Under the pieces are notes generated by a model. The model did not search any database and was not told the DNA's origin. It was given only the letters and a program-made list of their open reading frames with translations. Positions 26,850-36,058 of a DNA stretch of 64,000 bases are shown piece after piece. Each line of letters starts with the position of its first letter. Within the stretch, counting starts at the first letter, position 1. Source of the stretch: Actinomycetota bacterium (GTDB lineage Bacteria > Actinomycetota > Acidimicrobiia > IMCC26256 > PALSA-610); contig SXHN01000072.1 of NCBI GenBank assembly GCA_005773635.1, positions 1-64,000 on the forward strand, given 5' to 3'. Position numbers and translations under genes: made by a program.

Positions 26850-28256
26850 CTACCCCTCGACGTTGGCCTGGTACCACTGCACCCGTGGTGGCTGTTGCGA
26901 ACTCAACTGAAACTCGATTCGCAATGTCGCATCGTTCGCCGTCCCGCGAACTACAACGTCACCTTCAGCCCACGACATCGGCTCGACCGTGTGAACCTTC
27001 AGCAGGCCATGAGTACGCACGAGCTCGCGTGCAGCATCGGCGCGACGCTCGTACGGCTGATCCATTGCAACGTTGTCACTGAACAGCGCATCGGCATCGG
27101 CATCCGTCCAGGCATTCAATAACGCGACCAGCCGTTCACCACACGACTCAACCGCGGGAGCAGACAAACATCCACGCCGGGCCTGTTTCGTACCTAACAA
27201 CTCGATGGCGGCCGCCGCGGCATCCGACATTCTGGCGTACGTGATATTCGCCAACGCGATCACGCCGATCGAGCGGTCGGGCACCCAGCGCATGTTGCTG
27301 CCGTACCCCGGCAATCCTCCCGAATGAGTCACGGCAGTTTCGAACGTGTCGCTGAGCACGCGCATGAGCCCCATGCCGTAGCCGCCTTGAATCAGACGCG
27401 GCTGGCCGTCAAGGCCGCGCCGACTCTCGGGAACGAACTGGGTGTGAGCCTGTTGCATCTCTCGGCGCGTAGCCCGCGATAGCGGGGCATGATCGATGTC
27501 GTCACGAGCGGGGAAAGCATCGCTGAAAAACGCAACCCATTTCGCAAGGTCGTCGACCGTTGTGAATAAGCCGCCCATCGGAGCAATCCCGCCATCGCCT
27601 ACATGGTCAATTTCCTGGTATTCGCCGTCGACTCGCTGTTGTCCAATAGCAACATCGTGGGCGCTCGAATAGTCGTCGATGGTCCAATGGGTGTTCAACA
27701 TGCCGAGTGGCTGGAGCAACTCTCGACTGATGATGCTCTGCACCGATTCGCGGGTCGAGCGCAGCACGATTCGACCGAGCAGACCGTAACCAAGGTTGGA
27801 GTACTGCATCGCGGTGCCCGGAGCGACGGCAAACAAAGCTCCCTGTGTCAACTCCGCATCAAGTTCCGCGTCGCTGAAATCCATATGACGGTCAGCCCAT
27901 GGGTCGTCGGTGGCTAGGCCAGAGCTCATCGTCAGGAGTTGACGGATCGTAATGGGACGCGAATCACCGGTAGGGAGTTTGATGGTGGCGAGCTCGGGCG
28001 CATGTTTCGTGATCGGGTCATCGAGCGCGAGCACATCACGGTCACGGAGCCACAGCACCGCGGCCGCAGTGAAGCTCTTCGTCATCGATGCAATACGAAA
28101 CACCGTGTCTTTGTTGGCATCATGGCCGCCGGACGCCTTCAACCGGCCGTCACTCACCACACCCCACGCCAAGCGAGGTGCTCCATTGAGTATTCGATGC
28201 GTCTCAAAGAGCGCGTTCAGTGGTGCCGAGAGTTCGAACTCGGCGTGGCTTGTCAT
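26850..28256 (-). CDS. Serine beta-lactamase-like hydrolase (class C/esterase family)
   Basis: 468 residues. The active-site SxxK is S57-M-T-K60 in RIASMTKSF; the second motif is YSNLGYG, and HSGGLPGYGS stands where KTG is found. An extra C-terminal domain of about 100 residues follows the hydrolase core and resembles an NTF2-like cone (MDQPYERRADAA). There is no signal peptide, so it is probably a cytoplasmic esterase or peptidase. It faces the ipdF gene tail to tail. Confidence 0.83.
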   Translation of the reverse strand: MTSHAEFELSAPLNALFETHRILNGAPRLAWGVVSDGRLKASGGHDANKDTVFRIASMTKSFTAAAVLWLRDRDVLALDDPITKHAPELATIKLPTGDSRPITIRQLLTMSSGLATDDPWADRHMDFSDAELDAELTQGALFAVAPGTAMQYSNLGYGLLGRIVLRSTRESVQSIISRELLQPLGMLNTHWTIDDYSSAHDVAIGQQRVDGEYQEIDHVGDGGIAPMGGLFTTVDDLAKWVAFFSDAFPARDDIDHAPLSRATRREMQQAHTQFVPESRRGLDGQPRLIQGGYGMGLMRVLSDTFETAVTHSGGLPGYGSNMRWVPDRSIGVIALANITYARMSDAAAAAIELLGTKQARRGCLSAPAVESCGERLVALLNAWTDADADALFSDNVAMDQPYERRADAARELVRTHGLLKVHTVEPMSWAEGDVVVRGTANDATLRIEFQLSSQQPPRVQWYQANVEG

Positions 28257-28300
28257 GTCATGTCTACCGTTTCGCTATCGCCCGAACGCCTATCGCACCG

Positions 28301-29068
28301 TTAGATGATGTTGCACGCGTCCGCGACCTTGGCTGCGTATGCCTCATCGCCGAGGACCACCACGCCCTCGTCGCGCCAAGGTCGGCGCTTCGTGCCCCAT
28401 CGCACGAATGCGTCGGGGGTTGAAACAATCGTTGCAATAGGTGTCCCAGACGCGTCACCGATGAGAAACGATCCGCCGCCTGGACCGTCGAGTTGCAACA
28501 CCACGGGCTCGCTCATGAACGCAACTTCGTTGGCGCACATTTGTGGAAGACCGGCGAGCATCCACTCGACGATTGGCGCTAGGTGCTCGGCCGAGGCCTC
28601 AGGGGCGGGCCGTTCGAGTGGACCGAATGGTGCAATGAGGTCGTTGCGCAGGTGACAGTAAGCATCAAATACAAACGCGTTCGCAAGCAAGTGCAGCGGA
28701 TGCGTACCAATGTTGCCCATCGGTATCTCCATCGCGGCAATATCGCCAGTTTGCATGCCTGCGAAGTTGTCGCAGGCTTTGCCCGAAAACTCTTCAAACT
28801 CTGCGACCAGGTCAGCAATCGACCATTCACGTCGCTCAGCAACACCGATTTCCATCGCAGCTTCCATATCGTTGGGGTCATCACCCGCACGCATGAAGCT
28901 GGGGTCAACCAATCCGTGGTACACGCCAGCGATGTGCGCGTACACGTCGCGCACCGTCCATCCCGGACAGTCACTTGGAAGCATCCACTCAGCATCGGTG
29001 AGCGACCTCGCGATGCTCAACGCCTCCTGTTGCAGGTTGCGCAGTGCTGGGATTGCGGCTTCAGTCAT
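28301..29068 (-). CDS. Mycothiol-dependent maleylpyruvate-isomerase-like (DinB-fold) protein
   Basis: 255 residues from the ATG at 29068. The four-helix N-terminal domain has DCPGWTVRDVYAHIAGVYHG, the usual WTVRDxxAHI signature with a metal-binding His. The C-terminal half resembles the SCP2-like sterol-binding domain often fused in this family (LQLDGPGGGSFLIGD). Mycothiol enzymes of this type handle electrophilic intermediates. It lies 59 bases downstream of an SDR gene on the same strand. Confidence 0.8.
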   Translation of the reverse strand: MTEAAIPALRNLQQEALSIARSLTDAEWMLPSDCPGWTVRDVYAHIAGVYHGLVDPSFMRAGDDPNDMEAAMEIGVAERREWSIADLVAEFEEFSGKACDNFAGMQTGDIAAMEIPMGNIGTHPLHLLANAFVFDAYCHLRNDLIAPFGPLERPAPEASAEHLAPIVEWMLAGLPQMCANEVAFMSEPVVLQLDGPGGGSFLIGDASGTPIATIVSTPDAFVRWGTKRRPWRDEGVVVLGDEAYAAKVADACNII

Positions 29069-29127
29069 GTTGAACTCCCAATCGCAAAATGTTGTGCAGC
29101 GTTTGAGGATTTGCGTTGATGCGCAAT

Positions 29128-29901
29128 TCAAACCCTTGCTGCGTCGATGTACACGGGCTTCTCGCCGCCGCCATGGACCACGATGTTGGCGCCACTGACG
29201 TACCGAGCGAGCGGCGAAGCAAGAAATAGCACGACGTCGGCGATCTCGTGGGGCTCAGCCATGTGCCCGAGTGGCACGGTGTTGCCAACAGCAGCCATTC
29301 CGGCTTCGTCGCCATAAAACAAATGCGACTGCTCGGTCACGATGTATCCCGCGCTCACGGTATTGACACGAACATTCGGACCAAACTCGACCGCAAGCGT
29401 CTGGGTGAGGTTGATGAGTCCTGCCTTCGCCGCACCGTACGCAGCCGTACTCGGCGACGGGCGGATGCCACTCACCGAGGCGATATTTACAATGGAGCCT
29501 CCGCTCGCTTGGGCGGTCATCACTCCGAAGGCAGCCTGGGCACACAGCAATGGTGCTACGAGATTCAACCCCACGATGGCGTTGGTAAACTTCGCCGACG
29601 CGGTGGCGGTATCTGCCGGTGGCGCTCCGCCAGCGTTGTTTACCAACACGTCAAGGCGACCGAAGCGTTCCGTAATACGCGCAGTCATCGCAGCCACGCT
29701 CTCGGCATCACGCACATCAGCAGCCAAAAACGTGATGCCAGCCGCATCGGTTTCGGGCTCCTTGCGCCCGCACACAACAACCGTCGCGCCGGCCTGCGCG
29801 AAGCGGTCAGCAATACCGCGCCCGAGCCCGCGGGTCCCTCCGGTGACCAGCACAACCTGATCAGAGAAATCAAGTACACGGGCAAGATCAGGGGCTTCCA
29901 T
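29128..29901 (-). CDS. Short-chain dehydrogenase (Rv3549c-like)
   Basis: 257 residues. ARVLDFSDQVVLVTGGTRGL, NNAGGAPP, YGAAK and the end SGANIVVHGGGEKPVY match the pattern I recall for Rv3549c, an SDR near echA20 and ipdA in M. tuberculosis. Catalytic Ser, Tyr and Lys are present. It is divergent from ipdA, and the perfect palindrome at 29991-30011 lies between them, so one repressor could control both. Probable role: a dehydrogenation in C/D-ring catabolism. Confidence 0.82.
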   Translation of the reverse strand: MEAPDLARVLDFSDQVVLVTGGTRGLGRGIADRFAQAGATVVVCGRKEPETDAAGITFLAADVRDAESVAAMTARITERFGRLDVLVNNAGGAPPADTATASAKFTNAIVGLNLVAPLLCAQAAFGVMTAQASGGSIVNIASVSGIRPSPSTAAYGAAKAGLINLTQTLAVEFGPNVRVNTVSAGYIVTEQSHLFYGDEAGMAAVGNTVPLGHMAEPHEIADVVLFLASPLARYVSGANIVVHGGGEKPVYIDAARV

Positions 29902-29990
29902 CAGGGCAACTTATCGTGACCGAGTCACGACGAAGGCTGCTGATGAATGACCAAGCACTCGCAGTCGGCTGTTGCGGCGCGCCAAGCTCT

Positions 29991-30011
29991 AATCTGACGG
30001 CCCGTCAGATT
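29991..30011. promoter_or_regulatory. Palindromic operator, copy 1 of 3 (ipdA/SDR divergent promoter)
   Basis: Perfect inverted repeat with core ATCTGACG-GCC-CGTCAGAT; the symmetry reaches 10 bases on each side of the central C (arms at 29991-30000 and 30002-30011). It is 16 bases before the ipdA start. The same core occurs at 37598-37620 and 44398-44416, in each case before an acyl-CoA or SDR gene. The form suits a TetR-family dimer. Confidence 0.8.
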
Positions 30012-30027
30012 GCGCGAAGGAAATGCT

Positions 30028-30876
30028 GTGGCAGCACCAGACAAGCGAGTCACGTTTGATGAGATCGTTGGCGAGATCGACGATGGAATGACCGTAGGAA
30101 TCGGCGGTTGGGGTTCGCGCCGCAAGCCAATGGCACTCGTGCGTGCGCTCCTGCGATCGCCGGTCAAAGACCTCACAATCGTGAGCTACGGCGGCCCCGA
30201 TGTTGGCATGCTGTGCCGCGCTGACAAGGTCGCCAAGGTTGTCTACGCGTTTGTGTCACTCGATTCGATCCCCCTTGAACCCCATTTCCGCAATGCCCGC
30301 CAGCGTGGCGCAGTGGCAACCACGGAACTCGATGAAGGCATGTTCTTGCTTGGCCTACAAGCTGCTGCGTGGCGCGTGCCGTTTCTTCCCACTCGCGTTG
30401 GGCTCGGCTCCGACGTCCTCGCGAACCCTGACCTCAAACTCGTTACATCGCCATATGGCGAACAGGAACAGCTCGTTGCGATGCCCGCACTCGAACTCGA
30501 TGTCGCACTCGTGCACATGCACCGAGGCGATCAGGGCGGCAACGGGCAGTTCCTCAATGTCGACCCCTACTTCGACGATCTGATGTGCTCGGCAGCAACC
30601 AAGAGCTTCATGAGCGTGGAACGCATTGTCGCTACCGAAGACTTTCTCAAAGAAGGCTCGGTGCACACGCTGCGGATCAACCGACTCATGGTGAGCGGCG
30701 TCATCGAAACTCCCAATGGCGCGCACTTCACCGACTGCCCACCCGACTATGCACGCGACGAAGCATTCCAAAAGGAATACGCCGCTAGCGCCAAGTCTGA
30801 TGAAGCGTGGGACGCCTTCAGGGCGAAGTACCTAGATGTTTCCGAAGCCGACTATCAGAAAGCGGTGACGTCATGA
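30028..30876 (+). CDS. ipdA: IpdA: alpha subunit of steroid ring-cleaving CoA hydrolase
   Basis: 282 residues from a GTG with GAAGGAAA upstream; the frame reaches 30010 but that lies in the operator. VGIGGWGSRRKPMALVRALL, VSYGGPDVGMLC, DPYFDDL and FMSVERIVATEDFLKE match M. tuberculosis IpdA (Rv3551) as recalled. IpdAB has a class I CoA-transferase fold but hydrolyses the remaining carbocyclic ring of the COCHEA-CoA intermediate. The glutamate in ELDEGMF (E103 here) aligns with the one I recall as catalytic. IpdB follows after 40 bases. Confidence 0.9.
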   Translation: MAAPDKRVTFDEIVGEIDDGMTVGIGGWGSRRKPMALVRALLRSPVKDLTIVSYGGPDVGMLCRADKVAKVVYAFVSLDSIPLEPHFRNARQRGAVATTELDEGMFLLGLQAAAWRVPFLPTRVGLGSDVLANPDLKLVTSPYGEQEQLVAMPALELDVALVHMHRGDQGGNGQFLNVDPYFDDLMCSAATKSFMSVERIVATEDFLKEGSVHTLRINRLMVSGVIETPNGAHFTDCPPDYARDEAFQKEYAASAKSDEAWDAFRAKYLDVSEADYQKAVTS

Positions 30877-30916
30877 GCCACTCGGGGCGCGTAACGCAGC
30901 GCAGCGGGGGTGCAGC

Positions 30917-31687
30917 ATGAGCGCGCCTACGCGTGCCGAGGTTGTTGCCGTTGCTGTCGCGGAAGCCTTTCGCGGCGATGGCGAAATTCTTGCCAATCCA
31001 ATCGGCACGATTCCCATGATTGGTGGGCGGCTCGCGAAAGCGACGTTCGAGCCCTACCTGCTGATGACCGACGGCGAAGGCCTTCTGATCGAAAACATCA
31101 TGCCGGTTGGAGTCGAGAACCCCGAGAAAGTAATCGCCGCTTGGAATCCGTATCGGTCGATGTTCGACATCGTCTGGAACGGCCCGCGGCACGTCATGAT
31201 GGGCGCAACCCAGATCGATCAATACGGCAACCAAAACATCGCGATGTTGGGCGGCACGATCGCTCAACCAAAAACACAATTGTTGGGTTTTCGCGGCGCA
31301 CCCGGCAACACCATCAACAACAAGACGAGCTATTTCGTACCGAATCACTCAACCAAATCGTTCGTTGCGCACGTTGACGTCGTCTCGGGCATCGGCTACG
31401 ACAAGGCCGCGAAACTCGGTGCACACGCAGCGCGCTTCCACTGTTTGCCCCGAGTGGTGAGCAACCTCGGCGTATTCGATTTCGAGACTCCTGACCACCG
31501 CATGCGCCTTCGCTCGGCGCATCCCGGAGTGTCAATCGACGTCATCGTCGCGGCGACTGGATTCGAGTTAGAGATCCCGAACGGGTGCCCCGAAACGCGC
31601 CTCCCCACCGACGCGGAATTGCAACTCATTCGCGATGTGATCGACCCCAACAGTTGGCGCGAGCAAGAACTCCCCAATCCGTCGTGA
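30917..31687 (+). CDS. ipdB: IpdB: beta subunit of steroid ring-cleaving CoA hydrolase
   Basis: 256 residues with a class I CoA-transferase beta-subunit fold. TIPMIGGRLAKATFEPYLLM, GATQIDQYGNQN and FRGAPGNTINNKTSYFVPNH are visible. IpdB pairs with IpdA in an alpha2-beta2 hydrolase. The strand order, alpha before beta, and the following ipdC gene are as in M. tuberculosis Rv3551-Rv3553. The stop is shared with a possible GTG start of ipdC (GTGA). Confidence 0.88.
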   Translation: MSAPTRAEVVAVAVAEAFRGDGEILANPIGTIPMIGGRLAKATFEPYLLMTDGEGLLIENIMPVGVENPEKVIAAWNPYRSMFDIVWNGPRHVMMGATQIDQYGNQNIAMLGGTIAQPKTQLLGFRGAPGNTINNKTSYFVPNHSTKSFVAHVDVVSGIGYDKAAKLGAHAARFHCLPRVVSNLGVFDFETPDHRMRLRSAHPGVSIDVIVAATGFELEIPNGCPETRLPTDAELQLIRDVIDPNSWREQELPNPS

Positions 31688-31689
31688 GT

Positions 31690-32751
31690 ATGAACGACAC
31701 GCTGCAGACCGCAGCATGTGCCCTCTTCGGAATTCGTTACCCGATCGTACAAACGGGAATGGGCTACGTCGCTGGCGCACGCCTCGCAGCGGCAACCAGT
31801 GAAGCGGGTGGGTTGGGCATCATTGCATCAGCAACGCTGAATTACGACGAGCTCGAAACTGCAATTCACAAAGTCAAGGAACGCACGAACAATCCGTTCG
31901 CGGTGAACCTGCGGGCCGATGCCGAAGACGCCACGAAGCGCATCGAATTGCTCATACGCGAGCAAGTGAAGGTTGCGTCGTTCGCGCTTGCCCCGAAAGA
32001 AGCACTCATCAAACAATGCAAAGACGCAGGCGTCGTCGTGATGCCATCGATCGGAGCACGACGCCACGCCGAAAAGGTGGCAGCATGGGGCGCCGACGCG
32101 GTGATCTGTCAGGGCGGCGAAGGTGGCGGCCACACAGGCTCGGTGCCTACAACGTTGTTGTTGCCACAAATCATTGACGCGGTCGACATTCCGGTCATCG
32201 CCGCAGGAGGATTCTTCAGCGGGGCCGGTCTCGTTGCCGCACTCGCGTACGGAGCGGCGGGAATTGCCATGGGAACCCGCTTTCTGCTCACCCAAGAATC
32301 GACCGTGCCCAACGACGTCAAGGCGTTCTATCTCGACAAGACTGTGAATGACACCGTCGTCACCACCAAAGTCGATGGCGCGCCCCATCGCGTGTTGCTC
32401 ACGCCGATGGTCGAAGGTCTTGTCTCGGGATCATCAGTCACAGCACTCCCCCGCGCACTCAAAAATGCGATCGGTTTCAAGAAGATCTCGGGCTTGTCGT
32501 GGCAAGCGATGATTCGAGAGGGCCTCTCGATGAAACAAAGCGGCGAGTTGTCGTGGGCCGCGGTACTGATGCAGGCCAACACGCCGATGCTGCTCAAAGC
32601 GGCGATGGTCGATGGCAACCTCAAGGGTGGCGTCATGGCCAGTGGCCAAGTGGTCGGCGTAATCGACGACGTTCCAACGGTTGAAGAAGTAATCGAACGC
32701 ATCATGAGCGAAGCGCGCGCGTCGCTCACACACCTAGGAGTCTCACCGTGA
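31690..32751 (+). CDS. ipdC: IpdC: flavin-dependent reductase of steroid C/D-ring catabolism
   Basis: 353 residues of the nitronate-monooxygenase/FMN TIM-barrel family. FGIRYPIVQTGMGYVAGARL, GQGGEGGGHTG-type CQGGEGGGHTGSVPTTLLLP, IPVIAAGGFFSG and GTRFLLTQESTVPN are visible. It matches Rv3553 (IpdC) as recalled, a reductase needed before ring opening. The ATG at 31690 or the GTG at 31684, which overlaps the ipdB stop, could be the start. It is translationally close to ipdAB and belongs to the same operon. Confidence 0.87.
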   Translation: MNDTLQTAACALFGIRYPIVQTGMGYVAGARLAAATSEAGGLGIIASATLNYDELETAIHKVKERTNNPFAVNLRADAEDATKRIELLIREQVKVASFALAPKEALIKQCKDAGVVVMPSIGARRHAEKVAAWGADAVICQGGEGGGHTGSVPTTLLLPQIIDAVDIPVIAAGGFFSGAGLVAALAYGAAGIAMGTRFLLTQESTVPNDVKAFYLDKTVNDTVVTTKVDGAPHRVLLTPMVEGLVSGSSVTALPRALKNAIGFKKISGLSWQAMIREGLSMKQSGELSWAAVLMQANTPMLLKAAMVDGNLKGGVMASGQVVGVIDDVPTVEEVIERIMSEARASLTHLGVSP

Positions 32752-32764
32752 CCCGAGTCTTGCC

Positions 32765-33202
32765 ATGACAAGAGTGCCGGCCATAGACGGTTGGTTCACC
32801 GCGGATGAAGCGAATCCTCATCTTCTCGGCACCCGTGGCGTCACGAGCGGGAGCTACTTCTTTCCGCCGTCGCTTGCCGTTTCCGCAAACCCAAACGCGC
32901 CGTTCGAAAGTCGCGAACCGGCGGAGCTGTCGCGCACTGGCACCTTGTGGTCATACACCACCAACCATTACTCCCCTCCCGAACCATCAGTGCAGAAAGC
33001 GCCGTACACGGTGTGCGCGGTCGAACTCGTCACCGAGAAGATGGTGGTTCTCGGACCCCTTGCGACCGGGGCTGACGCGTCGCGGCTCAAAGTCGGAATG
33101 CAAATGGAACTTGTCATTGGCCCACTCTTCACCGAAGACGGCGTCGAACACACGATGTATCAGTGGGCGCCGCTCACGGATCCACAAGGAGGTGTGCGAT
33201 GA
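32765..33202 (+). CDS. DUF35-type OB-fold protein without zinc-ribbon cysteines
   Basis: 145 residues. The OB fold GTLWSYTTNHYSPPEP, YTVCAVELVTEKMVVLGPL and VGMQMELV is clear, but the ribbon segment reads LLGTRGVTSGSYFFPPSLAV, where CxxC and CxxC normally stand. It overlaps the following Ltp gene by 4 bases, so it is the Ltp partner. It probably binds acyl-CoA or stabilises the thiolase-like dimer without zinc. Confidence 0.78.
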   Translation: MTRVPAIDGWFTADEANPHLLGTRGVTSGSYFFPPSLAVSANPNAPFESREPAELSRTGTLWSYTTNHYSPPEPSVQKAPYTVCAVELVTEKMVVLGPLATGADASRLKVGMQMELVIGPLFTEDGVEHTMYQWAPLTDPQGGVR

Positions 33203-34404
33203 GCCGCGACCGCGACCTTGCGATCATCGGTGTTGGTATGCATCCGTGGGGCAAGTGGGGCAAGAATTTCGTGGAGTACGGCGTTATCGCGGCACGCGAA
33301 GCACTCGCTGATGCGGGGGTGGACTGGCGCGATATCCAATTTGTCGCCGGTGCCGACACGATGCGTAACGGGTATCCGGGTTACGTCGCCGGAGCAACGT
33401 TCGCGCAGGCACTCGGCTGGCAGGGTGCACAAGTGGCGTCGTCGTACGCCGCGTGCGCGAGTGGCGTCACGGCAATGTCGACCGCCCGAGCACAGATCCT
33501 CGCCGGTATGGCAGACGTCGCGATGGTCATTGGTGCCGACACCACGCCCAAAGGCTTTCTGGCTCCCAATAAGGGCGAACGCGGCGATGACCCCGACTGG
33601 TTGCGGTTTCGGCTACTTGGCGCTACCAACCCGACGTACTTTGCGTTATACGCCCGCCGTCGCATGGACCTCTACGGTGCGACTCGCGAAGATTTCGCGC
33701 GGGTCAAGGTAAAAAATTCACTCCACGGTCTTGAGAATCCCTACGCGCGGTACCGGCGTGCAGCTTCGATCGAAGACGTTGTGACATCTCCGCTTGTCGC
33801 CGACCCGTTGTCGTTACTCGACATTTGTGCCACATCTGACGGTGCGGCGGCGATGATCGTCACCTCCATGGACTGGGCCAAAGCGCACGGCTACGACAAA
33901 GCGATTCGTATCCGAGGCGTCAGCACAACAACGCCTTCGTATCCCAACACCGTGATCGAAATGCCGAACTTTGCAACCGACAGCGCGGCGGGTATCGCAA
34001 CTCCTGGCGCGACGGGCATTGGCTTTAAGGATTCCATCGCGCTACGAGCGTACGAAGAGTCTGGGCTTGGCCCTGAAGATCTGTCGTGCGCCGAGGTATA
34101 CGACCTCTCGACTGCGTTGGAGCTGGACTGGTACGAACACATTGGTTTGTGCGCCAAAGGTGAAGCCGAAAATCTCCTGCGGTCCGGTGCGACCGCGCTG
34201 GGAGGACGTGTGCCCGTGAACCCGAGTGGCGGCCTCGCCTGCTTTGGCGAGGCCGTGCCGGCGCAAGCCATCGCACAGATTTGTGAACTGACTTGGCAGC
34301 TACGCGGTACCGCGGGGGCACGTCAAGTCGACGGTGCAAAGGTTGGCCTTTCAATCAACCAAGGTCTGTTCGGCCATGGCAGTTGCGTCATCGTCTCGCA
34401 GTAA
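33199..34404 (+). CDS. Thiolase-like lipid-transfer protein (Ltp3/Ltp4-type)
   Basis: 401 residues from an ATG overlapping the DUF35 stop. DLAIIGVGMHPWGKWGKNF, YAACASGVTAM (with a Cys at the thiolase nucleophile region), EVYDLSTALELDWYEHIGLC, NPSGGLACFGEAVPAQ and GQFGHGS-type LFGHGSCVIVS are visible. Relatives (Rv3522/Rv3523) work in actinobacterial sterol side-chain degradation as aldolases or thiolases. Placement after ipdC ties this step to the ring-degradation operon here. The exact reaction is not determined. Confidence 0.8.
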   Translation: MSRDRDLAIIGVGMHPWGKWGKNFVEYGVIAAREALADAGVDWRDIQFVAGADTMRNGYPGYVAGATFAQALGWQGAQVASSYAACASGVTAMSTARAQILAGMADVAMVIGADTTPKGFLAPNKGERGDDPDWLRFRLLGATNPTYFALYARRRMDLYGATREDFARVKVKNSLHGLENPYARYRRAASIEDVVTSPLVADPLSLLDICATSDGAAAMIVTSMDWAKAHGYDKAIRIRGVSTTTPSYPNTVIEMPNFATDSAAGIATPGATGIGFKDSIALRAYEESGLGPEDLSCAEVYDLSTALELDWYEHIGLCAKGEAENLLRSGATALGGRVPVNPSGGLACFGEAVPAQAIAQICELTWQLRGTAGARQVDGAKVGLSINQGLFGHGSCVIVSQ

Positions 34405-34415
34405 CCGCACCGATG

Positions 34416-34437
34416 AGCCAGCTCTGATCAGCTGGCT
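34416..34437. terminator. Bidirectional terminator-like hairpin between ltp and DJ-1 genes
   Basis: AGCCAGCT-CTGATC-AGCTGGCT forms a perfect 8-base stem followed by TGTTCTTC on the plus strand. It includes the last codons and stop of the DJ-1 gene on the other strand. Confidence 0.6.
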
Positions 34438-35069
34438 TGTTCTTCAGCTTCATTGATCGCCCGCAACAACGCAACAAAATCCGGGCCAGCTTTCGTTGGC
34501 GACCCACAGTCGAACGGCGGCTGCGGGTCATATTCGATGCCAAGCTGAATTGCCTTCGCGACGTCGTCGCCTTGAATACGCGACACTAACGTGAGCGCCA
34601 TATCGATCCCGGCAGAAACGCCAGCGCCCATCATGATCTTGCCGTGTTCTACTACGCGCTGTTCGGTGTAGATCGCGCCCGTGGTCTCTAGCAAATCCGT
34701 CGAGGCCCAATGCGTGGTTGCGGTCAAACCGTTGAGTAAGCCCGCAGCACCGAGCAACAACGATCCTGTGCACACCGATGTCGTCCACTGCGAAACGCCG
34801 TGCACTCCTCGAATCCATTCCATCGTGTAGGCATCGCTCATCAATCTCCGTGTTCCGAAGCCGCCAGGAATCAGCAAAACGTCGGGTGACGGAATTTCGC
34901 TCATCGCAACGTCGGCCGTTATGCCGAGCATCCGCGAGTCGGTTCGTATTTCACCGCGTTCGCGAGCACAAAACACCACCTCTACTCCAGGCATGCGACA
35001 TAGCACGTCGTAGGGGCCGATGCAGTCGAGTGCAGTGAAGCGGTCATACAGCATGATGGCTATTTTCAT
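34428..35069 (-). CDS. DJ-1/PfpI-family protein (AraC-like N-domain type)
   Basis: 213 residues from an ATG with AAGGGA seven bases upstream; an upstream ATG at 35090 overlaps the AraC stop but gives an unusual N-terminus. IAIMLYDRFTALDCIGPYDVL, the acidic residue in CARERGE, PGGFGTRRL and the nucleophile elbow SVCTGSLLLG with an active-site Cys are family features. It is coupled to the AraC-type regulator, itself of the same fold at its N-terminus. Isonitrile-hydratase-like or signalling roles are possible. Confidence 0.82.
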   Translation of the reverse strand: MKIAIMLYDRFTALDCIGPYDVLCRMPGVEVVFCARERGEIRTDSRMLGITADVAMSEIPSPDVLLIPGGFGTRRLMSDAYTMEWIRGVHGVSQWTTSVCTGSLLLGAAGLLNGLTATTHWASTDLLETTGAIYTEQRVVEHGKIMMGAGVSAGIDMALTLVSRIQGDDVAKAIQLGIEYDPQPPFDCGSPTKAGPDFVALLRAINEAEEQAS

Positions 35070-35086
35070 TGTGTTTTCCCTTGATG

Positions 35087-36058
35087 TCATGCGGCACGAA
35101 ACCGCGAACGGTAGTCAGACGGGGCGACGCCAAGCTGGCGATGAAACGAGCGCCGCAACGTTTCGGTTGAACCAAAACCCGCGGCGCTCGCGACGTCGTC
35201 AAGCGACAGCGCCGATTGTTCAAGCAATCGACGCGCAGTTTCGACGCGTACCCGCTCCACGTATTCGCCAGGAGTTACCCCAGTCTCGTTCGCAAACACC
35301 CGTGCAAAGTTCCGTTCGCTCATCGCGGTTCGTTGTGCCATCGTCGCAACCGACAGGTCGGCTCCCGGTTGTTCCAATATGAACTGTTGAAGCTCGCGGA
35401 TCGGCCCTCGTTGCGCGGTCTGGGCACTGAGTTGTGCGCTGAATTGCGCTTGTCCGCCCTGCCGATGCACGAAGAGCACAAGCCATCGCGCCACGTACAG
35501 CGCTGCGTCGCGACCCAAATCTTCTTCCACCATTGCCAACGCCAAGTCCATGCCAGCGGTCACTCCGGCACTCGTGAGATACTTGCCGTCACGCACAAAA
35601 ATGGGGTCGGGTTCAACCACGATTGAGGGAAACAAGGTCGCAAGCCGTTCGCATTCACTCCAATGCGTGGTGGCGCGGCGACCTTTGAGCAAGCCGGCAG
35701 CGGCAAGCACAAACGAACCAGAACAGACGCTTGTTGTTCGTGTCGTCGTGGCATCAATCGTCTGTATCCAATCCAGCAACCGCGCATCGCGCGACGCGAC
35801 AGCAGTGCCTTCGCCGCCCGCCACGATTACCGTGTGCACCGGCAACGCAACTTCGTCGAGCCGGCACCGCGGTGAGATTTCTAGACCGCTTGGCGTCGAA
35901 AATGGCGTGCCGTCACACGTCGCCACGATCGGGTCGTACCTAGTCGCCAGACCCTGCTCCGCTGCCCACCGGTCAGCGCGCGCGAACACTTCGAGTGGTC
36001 CCACAACGTCAAGGATCTGGACGTCGGGATAGGCGACGATAACGACCGAACGGTTCAC
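35087..36058 (-). CDS. GATase1-like AraC-family transcriptional regulator
   Basis: 323 residues from a GTG at 36058; the frame is open to 36100 but the extra residues lack similarity. The N-terminal DJ-1/PfpI-like domain has VIVAYPDVQILDVVGPLEVFARAD and SVCSGSFVLAAAG. The C-terminal AraC domain has two helix-turn-helix units, including MSERNFARVFANETGVTPGE and LDDVASAAGFGSTETLRRSF. Such regulators (CdhR, FtrA-like) sense small metabolites. It probably controls its own operon with the DJ-1 gene. Confidence 0.85.
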   Translation of the reverse strand: MNRSVVIVAYPDVQILDVVGPLEVFARADRWAAEQGLATRYDPIVATCDGTPFSTPSGLEISPRCRLDEVALPVHTVIVAGGEGTAVASRDARLLDWIQTIDATTTRTTSVCSGSFVLAAAGLLKGRRATTHWSECERLATLFPSIVVEPDPIFVRDGKYLTSAGVTAGMDLALAMVEEDLGRDAALYVARWLVLFVHRQGGQAQFSAQLSAQTAQRGPIRELQQFILEQPGADLSVATMAQRTAMSERNFARVFANETGVTPGEYVERVRVETARRLLEQSALSLDDVASAAGFGSTETLRRSFHRQLGVAPSDYRSRFRAA

